Of a stretch of 20,057 nt of DNA, positions 1-11,100 are shown in pieces (the first letter of the stretch is position 1; every line of letters begins with the position of its first letter). Source of the DNA: Setaria digitata (taxonomy: Eukaryota > Nematoda > Chromadorea > Rhabditida > Setariidae); contig RCAB01000778.1 of assembly GCA_003640385.1 (NCBI GenBank), positions 1-20,057 on the forward strand, written 5' to 3'. The notes beneath the pieces are model-generated. The model did not search any database. It saw only the letters and a program-made list of their open reading frames with translations, and had not been told where the DNA came from. The position numbers were made by a program, and so were the translations under genes.

Positions 1-22
1 TTACCAGTTGCTCTTACCACAC

Positions 23-67
23 CTTGAATTGCTTCATAATATCGTCGTTTCCAGAATGAACTTCCAT
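23..67 (-). CDS. possible first coding exon of the next minus-strand gene (partial)
   Basis: An ATG at 67-65 opens MEVHSGNDDIMKQFK, which would be followed by a donor-like GTGTGGTAAG. Another frame over the same bases is also open to the window edge (SSFWKRRYYEAIQGVVRATG), and a GTAAGAGC donor lies inside it. The bases are richer in G+C than the DNA around them, which suggests coding, but the gene is cut by the window and I do not recognise it. Confidence 0.28.
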
Positions 68-1110
68 AGAATTTTTTCGAAAAAAAATTTCTTTCTTTTT
101 TCTTTTTTTCTTTTTAAATAAAAATAAAATTTCCGTCTTTTTAAGAATTTGTCAAATTTGAGTAATTATATTAAACTTTAATCATACTGCTCTGATCATA
201 GTTTTTGATGAACTAAATAAACAAAAGTTTTCATCAGAATGAATGAGACGATCACTTCGAAGATTCTGTGAGGTAACTGTGAATTCTGATCTCAATTCAA
301 TTTAGATAATCATGGTCGGTGAGATTTGACTGTCAATAAATCTAAAAATTGGTTGCTCACAGTGATCTGATTTTGAAATTTAGGTAAAACGCCAATTAAA
401 TAAAATTTCTCTCTTCTTAGTCAATCAAGTGTGATGGAGAATGAAAGAGTATAGTAGAACATTTATATTTAGCACCTATAATAATCAATACAGTATTTCG
501 GGAATCTCAAATTGTGAATTTTAGAAATTCGGTAATTAATGGATGTGTTCAGTTTAGCAATGCTTAATTAAATAATTTGCGAAGTAGTTGCGGGCAGAGA
601 ATTTAAAAAATTTGCAGTTGAAAAAAATATATTATACAAAATAAATTTGTTCATGAGGACAACGTGGTTTTACTTTTTTCTTTTTGTTCATCTTATGATA
701 ACATGCGGAAAATGAGGAAATTATGAGTAACTTGACGTTTGTAAGAGTAAAGGGTGCATAGTGCACTAAGTCAGATATTTCAGATTCTAGTCTAATTTTT
801 TCATGAATCAGTGAAATAGTTTGCAAAACAATCAATATTTAGATTTTTTTATATCAGGCTTATTTACTGCATTACTGCAATCAATCAGTTACATAGCAAA
901 TTGTAGTTAGATATAAAATAAAGAAAACTTATGATAGAAAAAGTGATAAGCTAAGAAGAACCAATAGTATTGGATTTTTCTGCTGTATTTATTACTTTTA
1001 AAAATTGGTATTCAAATTTTTTACAAATTCCAAAATTGAGAATAATTGCAGTAAAACTTAAAAATTCACATTCTCAACCATTACAAATTTTAAGGTATGA
1101 AATAAAAAGA

Positions 1111-1361
1111 AGAAATTAGTAAATGGTAATTTAGAGATCATCCATAAGGAATGAAAATAAAGAAAAGAATTTGTCACAGAAAATTCACACCTGAAGATCA
1201 TCTAAATATAGATTATACTAAATTAATAATATCTNAAAGAAATTAGTAAGTGGTAATTTAGAGATCATCCATAAGGAATGAAAACAGAGAAAAGAATTTG
1301 TCACAGGAAATTCACACCTGAAGATCATCTAAATATAGATTGTACTAAATTAATAATATCT
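1111..1361. repeat. 124-base direct duplication split by a single N (assembly join)
   Basis: Copies at 1111-1234 and 1238-1361 differ at five sites, with one N at 1235 and two extra bases between them. The layout is typical of two overlapping contig ends placed side by side. It is intergenic and affects no exon. Confidence 0.85.
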
Positions 1362-1776
1362 TCTAATCGTTTGATGAAATTCAAAAATGAATTGGTGCTA
1401 TCTAAGAAGCATAAATTTACAAGCAAAGAAAAAAAAACAGGAGAAATATGATCAGTAACCAATTATTTATTCATTTTATTGGATCATTTTCTCGTGAAAA
1501 CGTGAACAAAAAGAAAGAAAATTGCTTAAATTTTTATGAAATATAAATAAGAATTCTGAAATGGAGAAGCATCATTTTACGGAAAGCGCAAGTTTCACAA
1601 TCATAGAAAATATTTTGACCAGAGATAATTTTGTAGTCCTGGCTTCCTACCATTGATATGATTGGTATAATACATTTTCTTTTCGAATTTCAATTTTGAT
1701 CAAAATTTCATTAAAAATATCGACCAAAAAATGTATTGCAAAAATTTTGAGAATTTTTGGGATGAAATTTTACATT

Positions 1777-1782
1777 TTTATT
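1777..1782 (-). promoter_or_regulatory. candidate poly(A) signal AATAAA for unc-41
   Basis: TTTATT on the plus strand reads AATAAA on the gene strand, about 240 bases after the stop codon. I saw no other exact AATAAA between it and the stop. The distance fits a normal nematode 3' UTR. Confidence 0.4.
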
Positions 1783-2022
1783 TCTCAGATGCTTTCAAAT
1801 AATTTCAATAAAAACTTGCAGCCTTAAATGGTTTTAAAAAATCGACTAAATATTCAGTGAAAAATCCTCTGATATATCGGACAATTTCTGTTTAGCAATT
1901 AAATATAATTAATTGAGGTTGCCAATTACTCATTTACGAAACATTAAAACAAATGAATTCTTCGATAATTGATAATAAATTCTGAATTTTAAGAAAACAT
2001 CCAGGACGAGATAACCGATCAA

Positions 2023-2158
2023 TCAATAACTGTATCCTTTCGGATCAATCTGAATTACTGGCAGTGGCCTTCGTTCTTCCTCTTCCTCATCACTACTTGA
2101 ATCCTCAGCACTACGCATTTTTGCACCAATCTCTGCATCAGAAAAATCGATCCTATAT
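2023..2158 (-). CDS. unc-41: unc-41 exon 27, C-terminus and stop (residues 1512-1556)
   Basis: The acceptor is AATTTTAG and TGA is at 2025-2023. It encodes YRIDFSDAEIGAKMRSAEDS, an acidic run (SSSDEEEEERR) and a C-terminus of LPVIQIDPKGYSY. The polyacidic stretch and the exposed hydrophobic tail look like a short linear interaction element; no specific partner can be named from sequence. Confidence 0.9.
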
Positions 2159-5100
2159 CTAAAATTAAAAATCTCCTTTTTTTCAAAAAAAAAAAAAATC
2201 CAAATTTGACCCAAAAATGCATCATCATATTTTCTGATTATATTGTTCGGCGTTATCGGAAGGTAGCACTAAAACCGATAAGCAGTTGTTTACAGAATCG
2301 AAATGTTGACTGAATAAATCTTTATGAGAAAAAAATTTTACCCTCCATGAATTTCTTTCACTTCATCCGGATTAAACATTGCTTTATGTGGCTCAGGTGG
2401 AGCTTCCTGAATGGCTTCTGGATTTGCCACAGTTGGATCAAATATAGCATCGATATCCAAATCAGAACATTGAACATAATCTATTTCAACCTAAAAAAAA
2501 AAGTATAATACCAAAGCTTTCCCCAATCTACTTCCATAGTGACAAGAAATAGAGATAAGAAAGGCGTATTTCAATTTAGTCAACATATTTTGAGAGTCTG
2601 AAAATTTTCATAGCAATTTGCATTGCAAGGTTTTCTTAATTCCTTTTTTTCTTTCAGCGATTATTTAATATATCATTATTAAGAAAGAATTATATATAAG
2701 AAGTAAACTATGATCCTTCAGTATTACGTGAAAATTTCGTTCGGTTCCACGTGAATTTTGTTACATGACAACAATTTCAAGTGAAAAAAAAAAAAAAAAA
2801 AGACATACCTGATAAGTACATTTGGCTACATATCGAACGAATTTTTCCACCCGATCGCTATCTTCATGTTGTTCAACACTTACTGATCGTATAACTGTAT
2901 TACTGATCATAGCAAGTGGCATTGTAAATTCCACATCACACGTTGGCGCAAACGTTTCCGGCATTAGATCAAATGAAGAGAGTTCAAAACGACAACGTAA
3001 CAGATGCTCCCTGTAAGCAGCATGATACTTTTCCGGTAGACGTGGAATACGCCAAACTAACGCACGGAAAACGTGTTCATATTTGGCTTCACCAATAGCT
3101 GCTTCAATAAGTGAATTATCAATGTTATGCACGGTGCCCATTAGACGATCTTTGAGATTCTGAAATTTCACAACTTTATTAAATGATTATGGAACTAGTA
3201 AAATTATTTATAGATTAAAAAAAAGATCGTTTTTTTCTTCTTGAAAATAATTTCGCATCAAAGTAAAAATTAAGATTTCTCGACACTTCCTCTAAAATTT
3301 TTTCATATTCCGAGAATTTCCTCCTCGTATATTAATACTAATTAGATGGACTTTCCTACCTTTACTTTACCTGGACGTCTAACTTTTGCATGCACTGATC
3401 CAACACCCCAGCGTCGTTCCTCACGAAATAAATAAATCCACGCTTCAGGAACTGGGAAACGAATTTGAATATCCTCGCAGGGTACTTGACGTTTACTGCT
3501 AAAGTTACCTTTTGATTTTTCCGTATGTGCTGCTGCCATAGCTTCGATTCGAATTTCAACCTAAATATTTTAAATTTTGAAAAATTTATAGCAATAAAAA
3601 CAAAAAAAAAAAAGAAAGGAGCTTTCAAAATGTATAAATAAATAAGAGATAAAGCAAAAAAAAAATCTTTTTTCTTCATTTCAGATTTCAGAATTATATT
3701 TAAAATATACCTTGGAACCGGCGATTTTCATTACACATTTTACTGTCAGTGGTTTTTCACGATTTTTTGGTGGCCTTACTCGAAATCTCATCACCTGTTA
3801 AGGAATCGCAATTTATAAACATTAGAATATATATTTTTTAAAATATGTGTATAAAAATATATTCAATATACATAGTGAATATATATTTAAAATAATTTCG
3901 GAAGGAAAAATCCTAAATTTGCACGGACTTTTCTGAAATCGCCATAGAATTCGTAAAATTAATAGTCAAATTTGTAGAATTTAATTAAAAATTTGTTTAA
4001 AAAATCCAGAAAATTGTTTGAATTAACAATTTGAAAAAAAAAAATGGTCGAGCAGTCTCTAAAATCAATTTAAATTATAACAAATACTAGGGAACAATGG
4101 TTTTGAGGTGTTATTTCCTTGCTATATAAAACGTTGTAAATATTAATTTAATTCATTCGATATGCAGAAATAGTGAGCATTAAATCTGAACATTTTGAAA
4201 TGAAGTACTAAATTTGAATAATTATGCATACGATCTGATCATTCAGATTATCATATCAAGATTTGATGTTGAAATATTTTTAACAATAATATATTTGACT
4301 GTGTAAATAACAGTGATCAAAATAATTAATAATGTAATTATTATGTTCAAAAATAAAAAAAAAATTTTGTAAAATTCAATTTAATATACAAGAAAAAATA
4401 CTGGAACAACAAATGGTACCTCAAAAAAGCATCCATCTGGAGGCGAAAGTCGAATCACCTGCTCCTTCTCAAAAGCTTCCTGCTCAACTGTATTGTGAAA
4501 TTCGAGATTTTCAAATCGTATCCATCTTTCTGTATACATTGGTAAAATATCTTTCCGACGAACTATTTCCTATAGAATTTTATTATTAGTTTCACGAAAT
4601 AAGTCAAACTAATTAATGCTCTTGTTAAAATGTGATAGTATGATGTAGCAATATGCAAAGTGACAATTTATGAGATGATTTAATTATGTAAAAAATTAAG
4701 ACAGCAGTTAATTAATAACCTTTCCTTGTCTCCGACGATCATTAAGGCCAATTTCTAATATGGGAGAACCGGAAATGAATGCAAGACAAAATAGTCGTAC
4801 ACGAGCTTTCTGATTGCTCAAAATGTTGAATTTGTCCACATACGCAGCATATTCATCGTAACAGTGAATCTTTTAAATAACATTATTTATTCTTTTTTTT
4901 TTTCTTTTTTTTTGAGAAATTATTCACCTTTTTCATTTTGTTTTTATAATAAGATATTTCTAGTCTTGAGAAAAAAAAGAAATTGCTGCTGATTCTGCAT
5001 AAATGACGAAGAGAACTTGAGTTTTTTATTTTTGAAAAAGTAATAACTTTTTGTTTTTCTCATAAGCAAAAAATAAAGATGGGAAGTTTAGATTAATTAG

Positions 5101-8100
5101 AAAGTTAGCATAAATAGCTGAAATTAGTTTTTAATTAATAATAATCAATAATTTGTTAAATATTTCGAGAAGTTCAAAACTTGTTTCTGAAGCAAATTTA
5201 CAGTTAATTATGATCCTGCTAATCCCAAAATAATATTATAAATGTTATTCTAGTANTTTGTTAAATATTTCGAGAAGTTCAAAACTTGTTTCTGAAGCAA
5301 ATTTATAGTTAATTATGATCCTGCTAATCCCAAAATAATATTATAAATGTTATTCTAGTAAATACCTGAACTTCATCTTGCTTATAGACAGGTGCGGTAT
5401 TTCGTACAGCTACACATCGAAAGAGAATATCCTCAATGGTGGTAACAAATGTGAACAATTCGGCTGCATTCAATGATCCAAATTTCAGTAGTACAGTGCT
5501 TTGTGCCGAATGTTCCAATGGTAAACCATACTTTGTCACATGTCCTTCTACCAATCGCGAAATTTGTCCTAAAAATTTGTTTTTAAAAACCGTGGAATCA
5601 CTTTTCGTCATTTAATTGCTTCAGGTGAACAGACGACATAGAATAAGTTTCAGAAAAAAAAGTTGAGAGTAAATTAGAACTGACGTCTAAATTGTTTCAA
5701 TGACAATTTGAATAATCGAAATTCTTATCATTATTGAGTAATGCTTATCAAGTTAATAAGAGCTTTAAAAAAAAGGTAATGGAAGGCAAATTGAAATTGA
5801 GTCCCAAATTAAAATTTTTAAATTTCAAATTTTCAAACTATTAGCAATTTTTGCTTTCATTTCTTTCACTTGGGTTTAATATCAATTAAATCTTTCCACG
5901 CGATACACTGAATTTTCACCTAATTGATTTTAAACCTTCAAAAAAAATCAAGACTCTTTGCAAACTTCAACTTTCTTTCCTGATATTTCAAATTTTACAT
6001 TCATTTACCAACCTGGTCTAATACCAACTCGCTCTTTATATGAAACATATTGTAGTTTCACCGTGTGGATTTTACCATAAACATCATATGCTTGAAGTGT
6101 AGGATCAGATAAGGAATAAGTGGCCTAAAATTGTCAAATTATTCAAAATTAATTGCTTAGAAACGGCTGTAAATGATTTTTTCTAATTAAATCTTTTGAG
6201 TCTTATTATAACAATAAACTAGTTATAAATTAAGTCGTCGATCAAATGCTAATCAGTTATAAATTAGACAGTAAGGTGGAAAAAAGAGGATAAGTCAATA
6301 AACAGAGATAATTGAAACAGCTGATAAGTTTAACAGAGCAATTAGCAATAATGAGCATTTCAGGTTTGATTAGTCAGATTTAAAATTTGTATATGAATTT
6401 ATTCGCCAAAACTGTTTTAATATTTCAAAATTTTTTGTATTTGCTAGAGTTGTTCGGATTAATAAGAATGTACTTTAAAGAGTATCATTTCACGATAACG
6501 GAAAATACAAAATTAATTAAAATATCTTATAAAAGTTAAGCTAAGATACGATTTAAAATGTTTCGAAAAGGTAGAAACCTGTAATAAAATTTCCATGAAT
6601 GGTTTCTGTTCAGTTTTTGAATTGAACATGAAAAGAGTACTGTCACGTAGTCTCACGTAACATGGCTTCCAATAACGATCACTCATAATTTTCTTTTTTA
6701 TCGGATACCGTATCATCATCTCCCATCCATCACCGGTAAATTTAGCCGGAAATTCGGTCAACGGCTCACTATCATCCTCATCGTATAATGGACTTGGCGT
6801 ACTGCCAGCATTATCCTCAAATTTTTTTTAAAAATTCGATATTAAAAATCGGCTGTATCAAACAAAAAGAGAAAGAGAAAAAAATTTCAATTTATCGTGT
6901 CACAATTTAATTTCAATATTTTATATTTTAAGTGATTTACACTTATTAGATTAAGTTGGTAGAAATTTGAAAGGAAAAAAATCATTCTTATCAGTTAAAC
7001 TTGTGTGAAAATTCATTTCTCATAATATGAAAGCTCGTTTGAGGAATTTTTCAAATTGAATTTTGAAAAGATAGAACTAATTATCTTTAAATGTGTGTCA
7101 AAAACAAACTTCCACTTGAAATTCATCATCGAATCCAGCTGGTCGAGAACTAGCTGGACTACCGCCTTCTTGTGTTGGTGAACTAATATCACTTCGTTGT
7201 TCAGTCAATTTTGTAGCAAATAAATTTAAATCATCGTGAATTTCTTCAGCGGCAATTGCTGCTGCCGCACGTGCTTTAGCTTCCTCAACTAAATCATCAG
7301 CTGAGCGTACGTTGAATGGATCATAGTCCTGTAGAATATTGACCTTAATTAAATGAATGATAATTTTCTAAAAAATTTAGTAGTGAAAATTTATAGCAAA
7401 ACAATGAGAATAATAATTAGTTTAGCGAATAATGATGGAGCAAACCTCTTGAATTAAATTTTCATTGACTGGCGAGAAAGCATTATCTACTTTCTCAGAT
7501 ACAGCAAGACAATCACCAAAAGCTTTATCAGGTGAAGCTATAACTCCAGAAGCATAGGTAAAGAAGCCTGATTCAGAAGGTGGTAAGTCTGTTGGTTGCG
7601 AATCATCAAAACCAGTCCAGTTTATATTGTTTGTTTCATGACTTAAAAATTATTGTTCTTGACAAGAAAATGTGAGAAAAAAAACAAGAATTTATCAGAT
7701 GATGCCTTTTCATCACTCTTCTAGTTTAATTCTTAGTATGGTATGAGAAGTAAATTTATACAGTTTTTTAATTCAAAGGAAACAGAAAAACGACTACTAT
7801 TCGAACCTCTATAGGGGTCATAATCATTAGTAAATTAGCCATGCTTAATCTTATCTACGTTAAAAATTGAAAAAAAAAAAAGAAATTGTTTTTGTTTTGA
7901 AACTCCAACTTATTATTTCGTGATCTAATTGTAATAAATTTTCCAAAAAAGCAAGTAGTAGTACTTGAAAGTTGTCGTGGAACTTGACTCCTCAGGTATT
8001 ATACCTGCAATTTTCCTTCCGAGAACCACACTTGCGCTTTCTTGTCTTGGTGGAGAACTGGAAAATTGAGTCCACGATTACTGAAGAAGATGCGGGAAGT

Positions 8101-11100
8101 CCGAATCAAATTAAATATTTATAAAATAATTAAAGCATTTCGCAGTTCCTCAACTGTTTATTAAAATCACTTAATGCTCCTTTGACATCATTTTTTAGAC
8201 TTATTTTAACAATTATTATTTCAATTAATTGCAGTTCACAAATTTCGTTTAATTGAAAACTTAAGCAAATTGAATAATTATCACTTACGCATCGTCTGAT
8301 GATTCAATTGGCTTCTTATCAGAACCTGGTAAAATTTGCTGCCCTGCTGGTGGCTTCCAGTCCTAAATGAGGCTATTGTTTTTGCGAAGTCACGATGAAA
8401 TAGAAATAAAGTCTAAAAACTTCAGATATTTGGAAAGAAATTGTAATTCAAATGAGTGAATTATTAGTGGAAGCCAAACTTTAAATAAAAATTAAATGAA
8501 AGATGAAAATACTCATCGATTCGCGAGCTTGAATCATGGAGGAATAAGAGAGTAAATTTTAAAAAATTAATCATTTAAATTTTTAAAAATTGAAAAATTA
8601 ATCACTTGAAGTTAGAGAAACAATTTATTCTTTGTTAATTTTGGTTTAGAACTTATTAAAATTTGGAAAGTTTTCACTAAGTTTGGACTATTCATTAATT
8701 AGAATGAGAGAAAAAAGGATCCAAAAATTGAAATCTGTTAGTTTTCGACAACAAATGAGCGAAAATTCATTAAATTAATTAAACCTGTAAATCGATTCGC
8801 GCAGCAGCCATCTTTTTGGCAAGTTCCATAGCAGCTCGATCTAAGTCATCTTCTTGCGCTAATGTCATTACATTTTCCTCAATTGTTTTTTTTGTTTTAT
8901 CATGCTTTAACATCTTTTTTTTCTCTTTCACTTGTCCAGTTATCGAAGCTTGCTCTCGAGCTTGCTTATAAGCTTGCTCCGGTATATAAGCTTGAGAACC
9001 ACTAAAAACTTTTCATAAAACTACCACTAAGGTATTCATTTATTATAAATTATTTATTAAAGTAGAAAAATATGAACATGAATTTCATGTCCTGTTAGTA
9101 ATAAAGTTTATTTTACAAATTTACCAAGTGAATTTTTTTTCTTTTTTGAAATTTTGACCATATTTTCTCCAATCAATAAACAGAAATAATAGATTATTTA
9201 AGTTAGAGTAAAAGTAAAAAAAAAAGAGAGACTTTTAAATCTTAAAGGTTAAACAGATTTCGCATGAATAAAAGTGCATACCCAATTTGTGCAAGATAAC
9301 TTTCATCTTTAATATCTTTGGCAGCTGTTGTTTCCCTCAACTCTTTCAAACGTTCTTCCGTTGTTTTCACTGCTGTTGTAGCTTTCTCTGTAAGTTTGTT
9401 AAATTTTGCCCAGGCATCCTCGTCGGATTCTGATTTGGTTAATTTAGATACTGTTTCCTGCTTTCGGGCTGATTCGCTAGCATGTGTTAATTTTGGTGAC
9501 GGTGGTATCGGTGGTGGTCGTACAGGCAGTTCTACGGATGGTGACGGTGGAGCTGGTCGTAACGGTGCTAAAAATAATTAGATGTAAAGTTTAAATTTTC
9601 TTTTTGATAAAATTCAATGAAATCCCTATTATAAACTTTGTGGAAATAAAAGACAATAATTAAAAAAATTTTTAATTTTTTATTTTGAAATGAAAAACTA
9701 ATACGTATTTCAATGTGAGACTAAATTAAACTTCCTCAGTTGCAAACAGCTTCTTCTTTTTTTTATCTATTACTAACAACTGAAAAAAAGAGAGTTTTTC
9801 ATTACTTCCTAAAAATACACGAAAGAACAGATTAATTGATGAATTTACGAACGCTTTCTCTTCGATTCTTTAATATTTTGAGTGCTGTTGGGGCTTTCTT
9901 TAGTTGCTATTCTGAAAAAAGAAAGTGATGATTCTTAAACAATATAAATAAATATCAGTACTTTTATTTTTACTTCTTTTAATTCTTGATTTTTAAATAA
10001 TAACATTTCCGGCTTTATCCATATTATAAACAAAATCTAAAATTTTTTTTCAGATTTCTGGCAACTAATATTTTGGAAAAAAATTTAATGATCCTTTTTT
10101 TTTTGGATAGAATATTTGAAGTATTTATAAATTTAACGCTTTATTTATATTGTAACTGAACCTGAAAATAAAAAAGGAAGAGAAATACTTCAAATTCAAA
10201 ATTAATTTTAAAAGAAGAAAATATAAATAAAAAAAAATAAAGTTCAATTAACCCATGTTGATATGTTTCTTCCGACTGTGACTGCGATGATGGAATAAAA
10301 TTTTGCGAAGTTGATACCGTAACATTTGGTATCATTGCACTTTCTTGCGCTTCCCAAGAAAATGGATTTGGCTCAGTGCTGTAAAATGGCAGCATTAAAT
10401 AGACTAAATTTCATTTTATCCCCAATTTAAATTATATCATGATACTGTTATTCAAATAATTATATATCATTACTATAGGTATATATATCACCATGTCTTT
10501 AACTAAATATACATGCTTAATTCAAAGAAGGAAAGTACCTAATAACAGACGGAAATAATGGTGCAATATATTGTGGTACCATAGGAGATCGGCCACTGGT
10601 TACATTAGTAGATCTAGTAGGATTTTCTATAATATCCTGCTGATTTTGTTGCATACCGTAATTATTACTAGCTTCATTAGTAATACCTGAATATTTTTCC
10701 AATAATTATAAATTACATGAGCAAATTTAAATTGCATAAATTTATTTTGTCTTTCTGTTAACTTAAATGACAGTAACCTTGTCATTACTTTATGTGCTGT
10801 AATATGCAACTTATTTGAAATAATTTTGAATATGGTACGATTACTGAAGTATGTATTAGGAGGCAGTTTCTTCAATATATAAATCTTTACTCTTTACTCA
10901 AATTTTGAAACAAAACCCAGAAGTTTCAAATTTCAATTACCTCTTCTTGCAGAACATTTCGTACAGTAATCTTAAAGTACAGTAATCTTACTTGTGATCT
11001 ATTAAAATCGAATATCACATTTTATCATTCACCTGGACAGGATTCCGAATTTTCCACGTTTGTACAATTTTGATCATTTGCTAATGGCACATGGGATGAT

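Larger units (their letters stand above)
68..2022. other. intergenic DNA and unc-41 3' UTR
   Basis: About 2 kb of AT-rich DNA without a supported gene. The part just below 2023 is the unc-41 3' UTR. A 67-codon minus-strand open frame at 632-835 has no codon pattern or motif that suggests a protein. The one clear structure is the N-separated duplication at 1111-1361. Confidence 0.6.

Noticed and set aside
632..835. 67-codon minus-strand frame in the intergenic part
   Set aside because: No domain or codon bias, and no convincing start context; length is within chance for this window.
2784..2801. A18 run as a retrotransposed poly(A) tail
   Set aside because: No gene-like sequence or target-site duplication next to it, and many similar A runs occur throughout the window.
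7805..7832. NDYDPYR-like string resembling the DYDPF motif of exon 17
   Set aside because: An in-frame TAA lies just upstream with no acceptor in between, and no extra exon is needed because exons 14-16 already match in phase.
9318..9581. 87-codon plus-strand open frame with a signal-peptide-like start and Gly-rich end
   Set aside because: It is the antisense of exon 12, whose Pro-rich and WAKF-containing frame joins its neighbours in phase. The Gly/Ser-rich end is simply the complement of the Pro codons.
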